Assembly: GCA_014529385.2 (NCBI GenBank) | Contig: CM043953.1 | Span: 79,164,338-79,228,337, forward strand | Length of the DNA stretch: 64,000 bases | From: Adiantum capillus-veneris | Taxonomy: Eukaryota; Streptophyta; Polypodiopsida; Polypodiales; Pteridaceae | Reading direction: 5' to 3' | Part shown: one piece after another, positions 31,943 to 45,095 of the stretch | How positions within the stretch are numbered: the stretch's first letter is position 1 | Layout: each line of letters opens with the position of its first letter | The notes under the pieces: model-generated | Database searches by the model: none | What the model was told of the DNA's origin: nothing | The model's input: the letters and a program-made list of their open reading frames with translations, nothing else | Made by a program: the position numbers and the translations under genes

Positions 31943-32395
31943 TTGGATGTTGAATGGAATTTCATGATGGTGGTGCCATTCCAACCATCTACTTTCATAG
32001 GTTGTGAGGATTGGCTTGTATCTTATGAGTTTCACTTAACATGTTTATGCCATGCGGTTCTAAGCAAGGCACAAAAACTTGTAGGTATCAATTTGGTGGT
32101 TAGAGGGAATGCAAAAGATTGGTTTGAGGGGTTTGTCATAGGATGAAAAATGGAATTGGAACGAGTTTAAGATATTCTTTATTAAGCGGTTCAAGAAGAT
32201 GATTCCTCACCAAGATGCACAGAAACAAGTCATTGGTATGCTTATGCAAGAACATGAGTCTGTTATAAAATTTAGGTCAAGCTTTAATGATGCTCGAGGA
32301 GTTTGGAAAGATATTGTGTTGCATGTGGAAGCCATGTCTAAAGAAAAATTTTATTCTACTTTTACCAATAGGCAAAGAATATAGGCCGGTCCTTC
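31943..32395 (+). pseudogene. Ty3-type Gag domain, one frameshift
   Basis: The first frame (31943-32146) has FQPSTFIGCEDWLVSYEFHL...LVVRGNAKDWFEGF, a capsid domain start. The frame changes near 32140 and continues as WNWNEFKIFFIKRFKKM...EHESVIKFRSSFNDARGVW (to 32384). Order and content match the retrotransposon gag domain (W-x-x-F-x-x-x-F-x-x-R-F). It lies about 80 bp downstream of the primer-binding site, so it is the gag of the element whose LTRs are at 30641 and 45231. Broken. Confidence 0.7.
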
Positions 32396-33734
32396 AAACA
32401 AAAGTGCAAGAGAAAGAGCCCAAATTCATGTGCGAGGCATTGAAGATAGCACTACAAAAAGAGAGAAGCAATGTGTTGCTACAGACATGAAGTGCCCTTT
32501 GTCTATACCAAGTATGGATACTATGGATGATCTTTATGTGCACAAAGTTTTGATCACAGATGCTCATGTTTGCAAAGATAATAGTTTGGAGACTTGTGGA
32601 AATGATTGTATGCTTCAAGAAAGTGTGAATGAAGCATATAAAGCAATTGTGGAATCCATAAACGTGCCTATGGAGAAAAATGTCAAGGGCACAATAGATA
32701 AGTGTGAAATTTGAGCACTAGCATATAAAGTGAAGATGTAGAATGTGAAGATGATGAGAGTGAAATTGATGAGAATGAGGCAACCTACAATGGTGACACA
32801 TTTGATGCTGACGAGAGGTGGTGTGGTGATGTATTTAATGATGACATAGAGTTACAAGATCCAATGAAGGACATGGTATCCTTGTACCAAGAGCAATGTA
32901 TGTTTTGGGAAGGAGCTTTGCAGCAACATGGCATGGATGCTTGCATTGATGACGAGATGATGGCCTACCCTCATGAAATTTCCACACCAAATGAAGATGA
33001 TCTCGGAGAGAGTGATGCTATGCCGCTAGATTTGACATTGGGTCCATGTGCTTTACCATAGCTGGGGTTGGGAAACCCTCTAGTGAGTGTGATGCAAAGA
33101 TATTGGGTCATGAATGCAATATAAATGAGGTCTATGTATGCAAGGATTTGATGCCAGTGCCATCTTCTAGGGATGTCTGCAATGATATGTGCGATGTGGT
33201 TGTTCAATATAAACATCTTGAGGCTGTGATAGACAAGAAAGTTAGAGTGATATTTTGCTTGCACGATGATCTTATGGATGCATTTCACATGCTCTACAAA
33301 GATCTTGATTGACAGTTAGCAAGTCTTGGGGAAGGTTGGCATGATGAGGGATTGGTTATGATGTCTTGTTTGGCTCTGTACACATGTTTCTAGCTTTTCA
33401 AGTGGAAGATGTCTTATGTGGAAGAAGAAGATGCTAGTGATAGTTTTTTTGAGGTTCTTTTCCAATTTTGAAATGGAGTCGTTAGTGGTTGGAGTGATGC
33501 TCTCCTTTACTTAGGGAATGAAGAGAAATTGATGCATCTGTTGGAATTAGGGTTGCAGGAAAACACACACAGCTTGAACAAGATGAAGGAAGCTCATGTC
33601 ACACAACAAGGAGTGTTTTACTTAGCGTGCAATGGAAAAGATAAGTTACCCCTAGAGTTATGGGCGTATATACAATGCATGGGGGGGAAAAACCTCCTAG
33701 TGAGTGAAAAAATACCCAGGCGGTCCTAAGTATG
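32396..33734 (+). pseudogene. Acidic non-pol coding region of the same element (broken)
   Basis: Frames 32430-32714, 32864-33061, 33046-33312 and 33529-33729 are rich in Asp/Glu and have no protease, RT or integrase motif. The same style (short acidic frames with stops) follows the gag-like part at 14702-16811 and precedes the D-L-G-G motif that reappears in this element at 45146 just before its 3' LTR. The region was probably one long ORF, now interrupted by stops and, after 33735, by other elements. Confidence 0.45.
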
Positions 33735-33890
33735 GTCACACACATCACTGCCACATGTATATGGTAACAAATCCCCCTGGGAGTGATGCGGTGAAGGAGA
33801 GCTGGCACATAGAGTATAGGAAAGTGTCATGCCCTATGAGCACATGATCAATCCACAAAGGGGAGTAAGCCCAAAGCTTTGCAGAAAGCT

Positions 33891-34610
33891 TCAAACTTCC
33901 CATGAGACAACGACTTTGTGAAAAGATATGCAAGGTTGTCCTGTGTTGGCACATAAGCCAAGCTGATCTCTCCTGCTCAGAGCCTCTCCCTGATATAGAG
34001 GTAATGTACCTCGATGTACTTGTGTGAGCATGAAAATCTGGTTTCCTTGCAATTGCCAATGCGCTGTCACTGTCTGTATAGATAGTGTTGGCAGTGTCAT
34101 GTACAACACCCAAATCAACATAAGGCGTATGAGCCATGCACACTCAAACGTAGCTGTGAAGATTACCCTATACTCAGCCTCAACCTCACAAGTGGAAGTG
34201 GCCACAATAAGTTTCTTCTTGCTCAACCATGATATGCATGAACTGTTGAGCATGAAATAAAAACCACTTGTGGACACTCGTGTGTCAAAACAACCAGTAC
34301 AATCTGAGCCCGAAAAAACATGTAAGTCTGGTGGCAATGATCCCCTCTTGGGATAAAACAAGCCAAGATGCAAAGTGCCACTCAAGTAGCAAAAAATCCT
34401 CTTGATAGCTTGCCAATGCTTAGACCATGGGCTATTCATAAATTTATTGACCTGTGAGATTGCAAAGTGAATATTCGGCCTCGTGTTGCATACACAATTA
34501 AGGCAGCCAACTACAATTTGGTAAAGAGTGACATCGACAGGATCACCAGCATCATGAAGACTCAATTTCAATCTTGTTTCCATGGGAGTCGCAATATGTT
34601 TTCAATCTTG
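33891..34610 (-). pseudogene. Copia RNase H
   Basis: DVTLYQIVVGCLNCVCNTRP, then HWQAIKRIFCYLSGTLHLGL and STSGFYFMLNSSCISWLSKK, as in the copia RNase H region. The first catalytic block reads GSDCTGC, lacking the usual SDxDWAG pattern. It is separated from the RT by a 161-bp tandem duplication. Confidence 0.75.
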
Positions 34611-34772
34611 ACCTGTGAGACTGCAAAGTGAATATTCGGCCTCGTGTTGCATACACAAATAAGGCAGCCAGCTACAATTTGGTAAAGAGTGACATCAGCA
34701 AGATCACCAGCATCATGAAGACTCAATTTCAATCTTGTTTCCATGGGAGTCGCAATAGGTTTTCAATCCTCA
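34451..34772 (-). repeat. 161-bp tandem duplication in the copia RT/RNase H junction
   Basis: The segment starting cctgtgaga recurs at 34612 with only a few changes. The period of 161 is not a multiple of three, so it shifts the frame. Confidence 0.85.
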
Positions 34773-35800
34773 AGTCCAAACTTACATATCAAAGTCTCTA
34801 TGTAACTTGTTTAACACAAGGCAATACCACCATCACATTGCTTAAATTGTATGCCCAAGTAATGATGCAACAACCCCAAATCTTTCATCTTGAAAGTAGC
34901 ATTCAAATCAGCCTTAAATTCAGCAATATGTCTCTCATTTGGTCCAATGATCAGCAAATCATTCACATAGGGAACGTCAATGAGAAGTACATCACCCTCA
35001 CACTTTACATACAACGTGCTTTTTGCTGGACTGTTACGAAAGCCTCGTTTGACCAAATGAGTGTCAACCTTCTCATACAAAGCATGAGGAGATTGCTTCA
35101 ACCCATACAAAGCTTTCTTACATTTGCACACTTTATCTTCATGCCCTTTAATGACAAAACTGCGAGGTTGCAGTACATAAACTTCCTCAAATATGTCACC
35201 ATTCAAGAAAGTAGCAACAATGTCTGACTGATGTACATCCCAACCAAAATGAGCCGCCCATGCACATAGAAAATGCACAGTAGTTACACAACAAGTGGAA
35301 GCAAAAGTCTCTTCATAATCTATTCATTTTTGATGTGCATAACCCTTTGCAACAAGTTGAGCCTTACAGAGATCAATTCACCATCCCGGCTTGCGTTTCA
35401 ACTTGTAAACCCACTTTGTACCAATGGCCTTTTTTCCAGGAGGCCAATCACATAAAGTCCATGTGTCATTTTCTAGCATCATATTTTGATTGCATGGCAG
35501 CCATCCATTTTTTTTGAATTTTGTGCTTCATCAAAAGATAGAGGTTCCTTAACATCGCATAAGCTTGACACAGCCAAAGCATAAAAATCTGATGCATAAG
35601 ATGCATGGCAAGAACTTGAACGAGTACAACTAGACAAAGGTGTATCCAATTTACCGTCACACAAAGTATGCACCAACCATTTTGGCATACCTCTAGCCTG
35701 CTCATTCTTAGCCCTTTCCTCATCGAGTACATCATGTACATCTACATCAGTAATAGGCTGATCTGTAACATTTCTAGAAACCCCCATAGGCTATACATTT
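34773..35800 (-). pseudogene. Copia reverse transcriptase
   Basis: In 34811-35278: WDVHQSDIVATFLNGDIFEE (motif A region with Asp), KCKKALYGLKQSPHALYEKV, then YVNDLLIIG where the catalytic YVDD should be, and MKDLGLLHHYLGIQF. The upstream part (35280-35790) is in other frames with stops. The D to N change in YVDD alone should inactivate it. Confidence 0.8.
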
Positions 35801-36059
35801 GCCTCATTGGAATTTACATTCAGACTTCGACCATTGAAAAGAGGCAACCAAGTGGCATAAATGTCATATGGGCTTACATTAATGTCTTTACTATATGACA
35901 ACAAGGGCTGAATAGACTCTTCCACAAACACAACATTCTCATGAGACCAAGATACACTTTGTTTGTAGATGATACAACTTGTGACCTTTGATTTCAACAA
36001 TATAACCTACAAAAATGCACTTGACAGCCTTATCATCCAATTTTCTATGCTGTGTTTGT

Positions 36060-36830
36060 GGCACTAAAGCATAAGCCAAACAACAAAAATGCGCATGTGC
36101 TCCATAGAAGGTTTTCTATCATGCCATGCTTCATAAGGAGTCATAGGCTGCAAAGATTTTATAGGACACCTGTTAAGTACATAAGTGGCACACATAATAG
36201 CCTCAAGCCAAAATGAATGTGGTAAATCTTGCCTTTTGACCTTACATCGTGCCATTTCTGTAAGAGACCTGGTTTTCCTCTCAGCAACACCATTTTGCTG
36301 AGGTGTGTACAACACTGTACATTGGTGTTTTATCCCACGACTAGCTAGAAGTGCATTAAATTCATGAGACATATACCTCCCCCCTCGATCGGAACGGAGG
36401 GTGCCCATAGTACATTTTGAGACATTTTCAACCATAGACAAAAATTGCTTGAAGCACATAAACACTTTGGACTTTGCCTTAAGAGGATACACCTATGTAT
36501 GCCTGGAGTAATCATCAATGAAAGTCATGAAGTAAAGGTAATTGCCTAAGGACGGAGTTTGCATGGGCCCACAAACATCACAATGCACAAGCTGCAACCT
36601 GCATGTGGCCCTAACTAAACCATCGTTTGGAAACTTAAACGCTGCATCTTACCCAAAATACATCCTTCACAAATATGTTTGACAGGCGCTTCAAGAGGCG
36701 GCAAAGAAGCAACCATATCATATTTCTGCAAATGTAGCAAACTGGCAAAATTCAGATGCCCAAAACATGCATGCCAAAGTTTTGTATATGAAATAGCCTT
36801 AGCATCCACAACAGTATTTGCAAAATTCTA
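36060..36830 (-). pseudogene. Copia GAG-pre-integrase and integrase
   Basis: LWHACFGHLNFASL...CEGCILGKMQ (36615-36809) is the His/Cys zinc-binding block. The catalytic core in 36064-36492 has LRSDRGGRYMSHEF and TPQQNGVAERKTRSL, retaining the second Asp and the Glu. A stop and frame break lie between the two blocks. Confidence 0.8.
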
Positions 36831-38268
36831 TCCACACTTGTCATACAAAGTGAGCTTATACAACCCACGACATAAAATGCGAGATGCAACAATTTCATCA
36901 CCAAAACTGAGATCATGTACTGTACATCTGTCATCCAAAAATTTGACTACAAGACCAAGTGTAACAAGTGCAAATATAGAAAAAAGACTCTTCTTGATCC
37001 CAGGCACATAAGATGCATCAAAAAGTGTAAAATAACTGCCATTTGTAGCAATAAGCACAATCTTTTCAACTCCTTGAATCGGATAAGAGGCATTGTTGGG
37101 ACAAGTGACTGAATTTCAATGAGGGACAAACTCAAGAGAGATAAACAAATCACAATGTGAGGTAATGTGCTTTGTAGCATCACTGTCAAGATAGCACACA
37201 TGTAAATCTGTAGCAACTGACATGCATGCATCATGGAAAGCAAGATCATAAGCACACTCTACACTAAAAGCTCACTCTGCATCTACATCTGCATCACAAT
37301 CTCCTTTCACAAAAGACTCCATAATAGCTGCACTTGTATTAGTCCTTGTAGTTGATCTAGCCTATTTTGCCTTCAATTTTGGACACTGCTTGATCAAGGG
37401 ATCATTAGATTTACAATAATGGCAATGTATCTTCTTTTTGTCCTTATCACTAGGATTCCAAGATGAATTTCTGCCAGAAGAAGCATTAGGAACATGTGAT
37501 TTACCACTCACAAAAGAACCATGAGAAGTGGCTACATTGTTGTTATCATATTTTCTTTGAGCAACAATAAAGGCATGTTCAACTGCATGTTGTCTAGTCC
37601 TATTTTTTTTGGAAAGTGACTCTTGCAGCAGCAATGTGCATAATGCATCAAACTTGAAAACTTCTAGATTTCCTTGGGTCATATGTCTCCAAGTACTAGC
37701 AAAAGTATGGTAAGAATCGGGCAAAGCATCAAGAACAGTCTGCACAGGGAACTGTCTAAATGATTTTGCCTGTAGAAATAAGTTGCTCATTGATATCCTT
37801 GACATGAACAAGGAAAGTGTCCATCTCATCTTCCTCATGCATAATCTTTAGCTCCAGCTCTTTACGCAACAATGCAATTCTAGCCTCATTGTGACTTGCA
37901 TAAAGACTAGTCAGAATATCCCAAGCCTGTTTTGCATATTTTGCTGAACAAATAAGAGGAGTAATAGTGCACTTCATAGACAACATGATCAAAGCATGAG
38001 TATGTGCATCTTTTACATCCCAACAAGCTTGCTCAACAGTAGGCAAAACAACTCTAGCAGTAGCAATCCTGCCACCAAAGCCTGCAATATCCTCAACATC
38101 GCCTACATCCTCAAAACCAGGACGTACATCAATGCCTTGCACAATGTTCCAAATGCCCTTTGACATAAGGACATGTTGCATCATGTAAGTCCACATAGGG
38201 TAATTGTCCCCATCCAATCTGGCCTCAACTGCAGCAAACATCTTGAATACATCTACGAATACCTGCAC
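36831..38268 (-). pseudogene. Copia gag and protease
   Basis: Gag frames 37756-38268 and 37362-37838 contain LDGDNYPMWTYMMQHVLMSK, LRKELELKIMHEEDEM and the knuckle CHYCKSNDPLIKQCPKLK. The protease region at about 37210 reads YLDSDATKHIT, with D-S-D where D-S-G is required. The first frame has lost its original ATG (it now begins GTGCAGGTA), which survives only in the duplicated copy at 39098. Confidence 0.75.
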
Positions 38269-39098
38269 CTGATGTGAAAACTACCCAAAAAGAGGAGAAA
38301 TGAAGTGGGAACAACACGTGCAACATCCTCAATATCGCCTACATCCTTAGAACCATGAGAAGTGGCTACATTGCTGTTACCACCTTTTCTTTGAGCAACA
38401 ATAAAGGCCTGTTCAACTGCACACTGTCTAGTCCTATTTTTTCTGGAAAGTGACCCATGCAGCAGCAATATGCATAATGCATCAAACTTGGCAACTTCTA
38501 GATTTCCTTGGGTCATAAGTCTTCAAATACTAGCAAAAGTTTGGTAAGAATCTAGCAAAGCATCAAGAACAGTCTGCACAAGGGAATTGTCAGAAATGAC
38601 TTTGCCTGTAGAAATAAGTTGCTCATTGGTATCCTTGACACCAGCAAGGAAAGTGTCCATCTCATCTCATGCATAATCTTCAACTCCAGCTCTTTACGCA
38701 GCAATGCAATTTTAGCCTCATTGCGACTTGCATAAAGACCAGCCAGAATATCCCAAGCTTGTTTTGCATATTTTGCTTAATGAATATGAGGAGTAATAGT
38801 TCACTTCATAAACAACACAACCAAAGCATGAGTGTGTGCATCTTTTACATTCCAACAAGCTTTCTCAATCGTAGGCAAAACAACTCTGGCAACAACAATC
38901 CTGCCACCAAAACCTGCAGCATCCTCAACATCACCTACATCCAAAAAACCAAGACGTACGTCAATGCCCTACACAATGTTCCAAAATCCTTTGACACAAG
39001 GACATGTTGCATCATGTAAGCCCATAGAGGATAATTGTCCCCATCTAATTGTCCTCAACAACAAACATCTTGAACACATCTGTGTTGTTGTCAGCCAT
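38253..39098 (-). pseudogene. Duplicated copia gag 5' segment
   Basis: Positions ~38347-39125 repeat ~37506-38285 in the same direction with a period of roughly 834-845 bp. The duplicate retains the likely original start, ATG at 39098-39096 (MADNNTDVFKMF). Frames are broken throughout. It arose by a tandem duplication within the element. Confidence 0.75.
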
Positions 39099-39284
39099 GG
39101 TGAATGCCTGCACCTGATGTGAAAATTGCCTTAAAAGGGGAGAAATGACGTGGGAACAACACGTGCTATATAGCACAAACCGTAGAAGACTGTAAGGGAC
39201 ATGTTATGCAAAAAACGAAACTAATAGAAACTATGCAAAAAACAAAATTGATAGAAACTATGCATAGGAACTATGCCAAAAAAT
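39099..39284 (-). other. Copia leader remnant
   Basis: Upstream of the gag ATG on the minus strand. It contains a short tandem repeat (caaaaaacgaaactaatag / caaaaaacaaaattgatag). No primer-binding site or LTR end was recognised. Confidence 0.4.
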
Positions 39285-40475
39285 TGTCTCCCCTAAGGGC
39301 GTGAATAGCCTTCACTTTTCTTGGACTCTCCTCCTATTATTAGCTTGAGATTGCATGTGTGCAACCAGTCATTGCTATTCTCAGCTTGCTTGGGACATCG
39401 TGACAAGGGGTATGATACCCCCCCTCTCTTCAATAAAAAGAGCGCCCTTTTTGGGCCGCGGAAAGATTCCCCACAAAGTATCACGTCAGCACTATCGTAG
39501 TCCACCATCGACGACGATCACACAATAGCACCGTGCATTACCAATGTCATCACAAAGCTGATGGGTTGTCCGAGTGTGCCCCCAATAGGGTAGGGCATCG
39601 CACCGCCATGGCCCAAAGCTCACGGCTCCAAGGGAGAGCTCTCTCCACCTTGTTGCTTATGGGAGTGTCCACATCCAATACATATAATGTCACACTTTTG
39701 GTTTATGAATCCCATGTGGGTTTTACCAACGCCATGTGGTGGTCTTTGAGCCACTGCCCCCTCCAAACCTCACAAATTATCTCAAAAATTCCTCCAAAAA
39801 ATTCTTCTACTACCCTATTCCTCCTCCCACAACTTTCTGCTCAAGAAATTGTCTCCCGAGTTACAAAGACCACTTGACAGTCCCGATTCCCAGCTTGAAT
39901 TCTCCTGACCTTTCCACATTCCAACCTTCTTGGACATGCCAACAAAAGCAACCAAAACGAGGAAAATCCACCTGACATCATCTGGCTGGCAATCGTCACC
40001 GGTTTTGACCTTCAATATCTCACTGATCCGAACTTTGATTGACAAGCCATAAATTCCTATGGCCTTCACATACCATATAGTTTCCATGAAAACCCTAGCG
40101 AGGCTACAAAACCTTCAGATGGCACATTGATCGAGGCTACCAAATTGGTACAGAATTGGTCCTCGGTGATACTTAAGTTGGCAATACATTGGCAATCAAA
40201 ACTCCAATTGCCCATCTGGAAAAAAATAAGCGCTGCACAAAATGAAAATTTTAGGCCCATGCATTTACTTCATCTGTAGTTGTGCAACCCGATACGAATT
40301 TTTAGCTTCAAAAATATAGTTTTTGGCCCTTCAAAACCGCATGTGGCATACATTCAACATTAAGCTTGCTTGTTATCAAGCCCCGAACACCGCTCAATAA
40401 ACATATGGGCATCAAAGAAGCTTAACTTGCATCCCTTTGCCTTTTTTCTCATCATGGAAGTGGAGCTGCATGACA
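39285..40475 (-). repeat. 3' LTR of a minus-strand non-pol element
   Basis: A 1191-bp segment beginning TGTCTCCCC and ending GCATGACA. It matches 43851-45095 over its whole length, diverged with indels. The pyrimidine tract just to its right (40476-40491) reads as a polypurine tract on the minus strand, which sets the orientation. Confidence 0.8.
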
Positions 40476-43400
40476 TCCACCCCCTCTAAACCTGACAGCC
40501 TCCGGTCTATGCCAACCGATCTTCAATATGCATCTGCTGTAAGCACTTTAAGCTATATTCCATCAAGCTCACATAACTGGTAAGTACGTGCAAAACAACA
40601 TAAGTTCTAACTCCTGTTACCAATGGCCTGTGTTTATCATTTGGTAAGTGCCCATCACAAATCTTTGAACCATATCCGTCGTATCTCCAACACACCCAAT
40701 TAAGGAAAACCCTGTATAGTGAACCCAACCAAACGATTTAGAGAACTCTGTCAAGCTCAAGTCTGCCTTAGTGTTTCTGCACACGAAATGGCTGTCAAGT
40801 CCTTCACTTCAGTAACAACTTAAAAGATGTGAATATAATTCATGAATTGTCTAAAGAAGTCAAATGAAAGCTAGCCATGTAAGCTTACTGACCATAAAAC
40901 CCAAAAATCCTTTCCCTCGTAGCATGAATCCAAGAACAAAAGCTAGTACCAACTAACTTGCTACAAGAAGTAATTGATATCCTTCGAATCTACAACCTAC
41001 ACTTGAGTAGCCCCCGAGATCAAATGGGATAAGAACCCAAACACTGGAGCACCATAATATTCACACGAGCATACTTCACCTATATCATTCACCATCAAAC
41101 AATTCTGGTGTAGATATGCTATTCTTGGATCCAACAAAAAGCAGCCACTGTGCATACCAAAAAGTACCCATCCGTATTGAATCTGATTTTGTAGATCCCT
41201 AGAATCTCTTGGATCAAACACCATTGAGAGTGCATAGCATTGATGGGCCCCACAATAATACTAGAGCTTTACTTGAAGTACAATGTGGCACCCACATCCC
41301 ATAAACTTTTGGAAACTTTAGCTCATTGCCAACAAGCATTAAAGAACACTGACTCCTTACTGGCATCCAAAAAATCACTGGCATAAGCACCATTAAAAAT
41401 AGCATCCAAACCCAGTCATAACTAGTATATTGTCCAAGGAAATGAAGAAAAATATGCATCTTTTTAAGTACCCATGATGATTTAACATCATCACCCACTC
41501 TAACATCATAGCCGTCACACGTCTCTAAACAATATGTACTTGTAGTATTGAAGACATTTATACTTGGGATTCTAGCTTGATCATAGAAAACAAGTTTAGC
41601 TTGTAAATCCTCATCCATAGCACCCTTAGGAAAACCACCCTTTAAAGCCTCACATTCATCAAAAGAGTGGGAGTTGCCTCTTCATGCAACCCATGCATAA
41701 GTATAAAAATAAACTTTCCTTTACTCATCAATATCATCCTCTGCTTCCTCATCTGCATCCATGCTACTTAACAATCCATCATAACACTACAAAGGTTTAT
41801 CTGGCACCCCCTTTGAATATGTAGTCTCATAAAAAATTCATCCAAACTATTCAATTCATAGGCTTCACAACCAGATAAGAAAGTATCAATAACTTCGTCT
41901 TCATCTTGCCTAGAATCATCAACACCCACATCAACATGTCTTCAACAACAATCAACGGCTCTTGCAACTCTTCAAACACATCATATGTCACTTGTGGACT
42001 AACCTGCACCTCATCAAGCACTATAGATTTATATGGCATACATACATTTTTATCCAGGAAATCATCTTCAACCAACTCGTTGCTCATAGATCCATACAAA
42101 CAATACAAAGGTTGTACCAACATTCCTTCCAAACAGGCACTTCCCTCATGAGAAGCATCAAGTTTAGGTAGCTCACATGCATCACCACCAAAGAGAAAAC
42201 TATCAAAAATGTCATCTTTCCATGTATTTCAACTATTGTACCTGTATCCCAGTGCTTTGGAACAAGATCATGATCCATCATAGGCATACATACATCATGC
42301 ATCATGGCAGTAGTACTTAGATGATCATCTCCTTCACTAGTATCAAACAAGCAAGGAAGATCATACGCACATAGCTCACCCATTAGATCTGTTGTTGACG
42401 GTAGCCATGAATCCCTCCTGGAACTATGAAAGTTTTGTAGCTTGCTAATATCCCCTTGTGGCTGTGTGAACTGTATAACATCCTCCCTAACATCATATGA
42501 AGATTTGTGAGAAATTTAGATTTTTACCCAATTTTGCATAGATAGCTTCCCGATAACTTCCACTATGTTGGCATCATCTTGTAGATCCTTGACATCTTGT
42601 ACATCATCTTCATCCTAAGCTTTAAATAGCCAAGTTAATTTATACTCACACAATTTGTCCATGAAATTATCCTTAGGTTGCTTGAAAGAATTTTGATCAC
42701 TACTTTGGAAACTCTCAGGCTCACTGTTTCCATCATACAATCTGAAACTAGCATACCTAGTTTCAACTATGCCCATGTCTTCATAATCCAATAATTTTTT
42801 GTTCCTCAAATCACTCAATTCTAGAAGAGCTTCTATCTAGGTTTATACCGCTATAGAAGCACCCAATTTATCCCTTAAATCATCTTCACATTGTCTTTGT
42901 TTGTTGGGTGTAAGTTGTTGGAAGATCTAGTACTATAAAGCTTGCATGTATCAAAGCATTTGCAAATTCACTCCATTGCTAGAAAGAACACTCTGTTATC
43001 TCTTGGTACACATCTTTCAAATATGAATCCACGAGTTGTCCAAAAGCCAAAATCATTTGGTCCTTGGGTACAGCTCGGGTTGTCATCTCTGCTTCGTAGC
43101 ATGCAAGGTAACCTTTGGGATCATACCCTAAAAAAACATTCCATTCTTCATACACAACATCTAGTGCTATGTCAACAACTTCTTCTATCCTCTTTTGTTG
43201 TGTTTTCTTGGTTTTCATCTCCTGTAGATACCCTTGTACCAGCTCTAGCATCTTTGCATAGTGTGGGGTCATAATCATCCCATCTTTCAATGATTTTTTA
43301 TCTTCACCCACTACTCTTACGTGGTGGTTCCAGTTCTTCTCATCTCTTCAATGTCCTACCTTGGCTTGTCGGGGGATATGTGGTCGAAAGGTGAGCCGAG

Positions 43401-43850
43401 AAGGCGCAGGGCCTCTAGCTTTGAGAGATGTGAGAGACAAAAAATAGTAGATGCAAATAGCTCCAACAATCACCATAATCTTCAATAAACCTCGAGTAAA
43501 GCTTAATAAAGAACCAAGCGGGTCGTTAATAGCATCAAAACTTGGATTACATAAGGATTAAGTTTCAGTTCCTTGCATAAAGATTAAGTGGGCCGTTAAC
43601 GGAACCATAACTTATCCACAAGATTAACAACTTAAGTTGATGATGATGGAGAGAACAATGGAAAAAACCTCGGTTGCCTCGAGCTTTCCCTCTTCCCTTT
43701 GCTTCCTCTATGTGGCTCTCTTATCCTCCTCAATTTCCTTCAAGAACTCTCCAAAGAACTCCATTGCCAATAGCTCTTCTTTGTTGCACTTGCCTAGAGC
43801 TTCATCCTCTTCTCTCGCTTGAAAAATCCCTTGTCCGAATGACAAAAAAT
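40476..43850 (-). pseudogene. Interior of the LTR-flanked element, gag-like, no pol
   Basis: The 3.4-kb interior carries the polypurine tract at 40491-40476, a PFDLGG motif at about 41025-41010, acidic frames (41214-41618, 41851-42132, 42084-42383), and near its 5' side an uninterrupted 110-aa frame (42979-43311) with GYDPKGYLACYEAE. That frame is homologous to 15037-15393. I see no protease, RT or integrase in any frame. It fits a non-autonomous gag-only or large-retrotransposon-derivative element. No clear primer-binding site was found next to 43850. Confidence 0.55.
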
Positions 43851-45095
43851 TGTCTCCCCTAAGGGTATGTATAGCCTCCGCTTTTCTCGAACTCTCCTCC
43901 TATTATTAGCTTAAGTTTGCATGTGTGCAACCGCTCATTGCTATTCTTAGCTGTCTTGGTACTCAAGTCATGCGGGAGGGGTGTCCCCTTGTTGTCACGG
44001 TGTCATGATAAGGGTGGGACACCCCCCCTATCTTCAATAAAAAGAGCGCCCTTTTTGGGATGTAGGAAGAGTCCCCTACGAAGTACCACATCAGCACTAT
44101 CATAGTCCACCAGTGACGATGATCACACAACAGTTCCGTGCATTGCCAATGCTATTGCAATGCCGACGAGCCTCCCGAGTATGCCCCCAACAGGGCCGGG
44201 CATCACACCACCATGGCCCAGAGCTCACGGCTCCAAGGGAGAGCTCTCCCCACCTTGTTGCTTATGAAAGTGTCTACGTCCAATACATATAGTGTGACAC
44301 TTTTGGTTTATGCACCCCATGTGGGTTTTTTAGCAACACCACGTGGCGGTCTCTGAGCCACTGCCCCCTCCAAACCTCACAAATTACCTCAAAAATTGCT
44401 CCAAAAACATCTTTTGGTGCCTTGTCCTCCTGCCATAACTTTTTGCTCAAGACTCCGTCTCCCGAGTCGCAAAGACCACTTGAGGGTCCCAATTCTTAGC
44501 TTCAATCCTCCCTGACGTTGCCGCATTCGAACCTTCTTGGACCTGCTAACCGAAGTGACCAAAACCAAGAAAATCCACATGGCATCATCCGGCTGGTAAC
44601 CACGCCGGCTTTGACCTTCAATATCTCGCTGGCCCAAACTTTGATTGACAAGCCATAAATTCCTATGGCCTTCACATATCGTATAGTTTCCATAAAAACC
44701 TTGGGAAGGCTACAAAACCTTCACATGGCACATTGACCAAGGTGACCAAACTGGTACGGAACTAGCCCCCTGGTGAAACTTAAATTGGTAATATCTTGGT
44801 AGCCAAAACTTCGATTGCTGATCCAAAAAGATCGGCGCGCTCCACAAAATGAGCACTTCATGCCCATGCATTTACTGCATCTATGATCCTTCATCTGCAA
44901 TTGTCGAAGCTGATACGGATCTTAAGCTTTAAAAACATAGTTTTTGGCCCTTTAAAACCGCATCTGGCATACATTTAGCATTAAGCTTGCTTGTGATCAA
45001 GCCCTGAACACTGCTCAATAAACATATAGGCTTCACAAAAGCTTAACTTGCATCCCTTTTCCTTTTTTCTCATCATAAAGTGGAGCTGCACGACA
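43851..45095 (-). repeat. 5' LTR of the minus-strand non-pol element
   Basis: A 1245-bp partner of 39285-40475, with the same TGTCTCCCC start and a CACGACA end. Visible identity is high in blocks (for example ctcctattattagctt, ttttggtttatg) with scattered indels, so the insertion is not recent. No target-site duplication is evident outside the pair. Confidence 0.8.

Larger units (their letters stand above)
33735..39098 (-). mobile_element. Dead Ty1/copia element
   Basis: From high to low coordinates the order is gag, protease, integrase, RT, RNase H, which is diagnostic of copia. The 3' end is suggested by a polypurine tract (minus strand CCCAGGGGGATT at 33784-33773) followed by TGTTACC. No matching 5' LTR is seen above 39098. 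It lies inside the 30641-46439 element. Each domain carries stops or frameshifts. Confidence 0.8.

Noticed and set aside
34628-35227. 199-aa plus-strand ORF
   Set aside because: Antisense to the copia RT, whose conserved motifs are on the minus strand.
43637-44356. Small plus-strand Ser/Leu-rich ORFs
   Set aside because: They fall in the leader and LTR of the minus-strand non-pol element and are not conserved between its two LTR copies.
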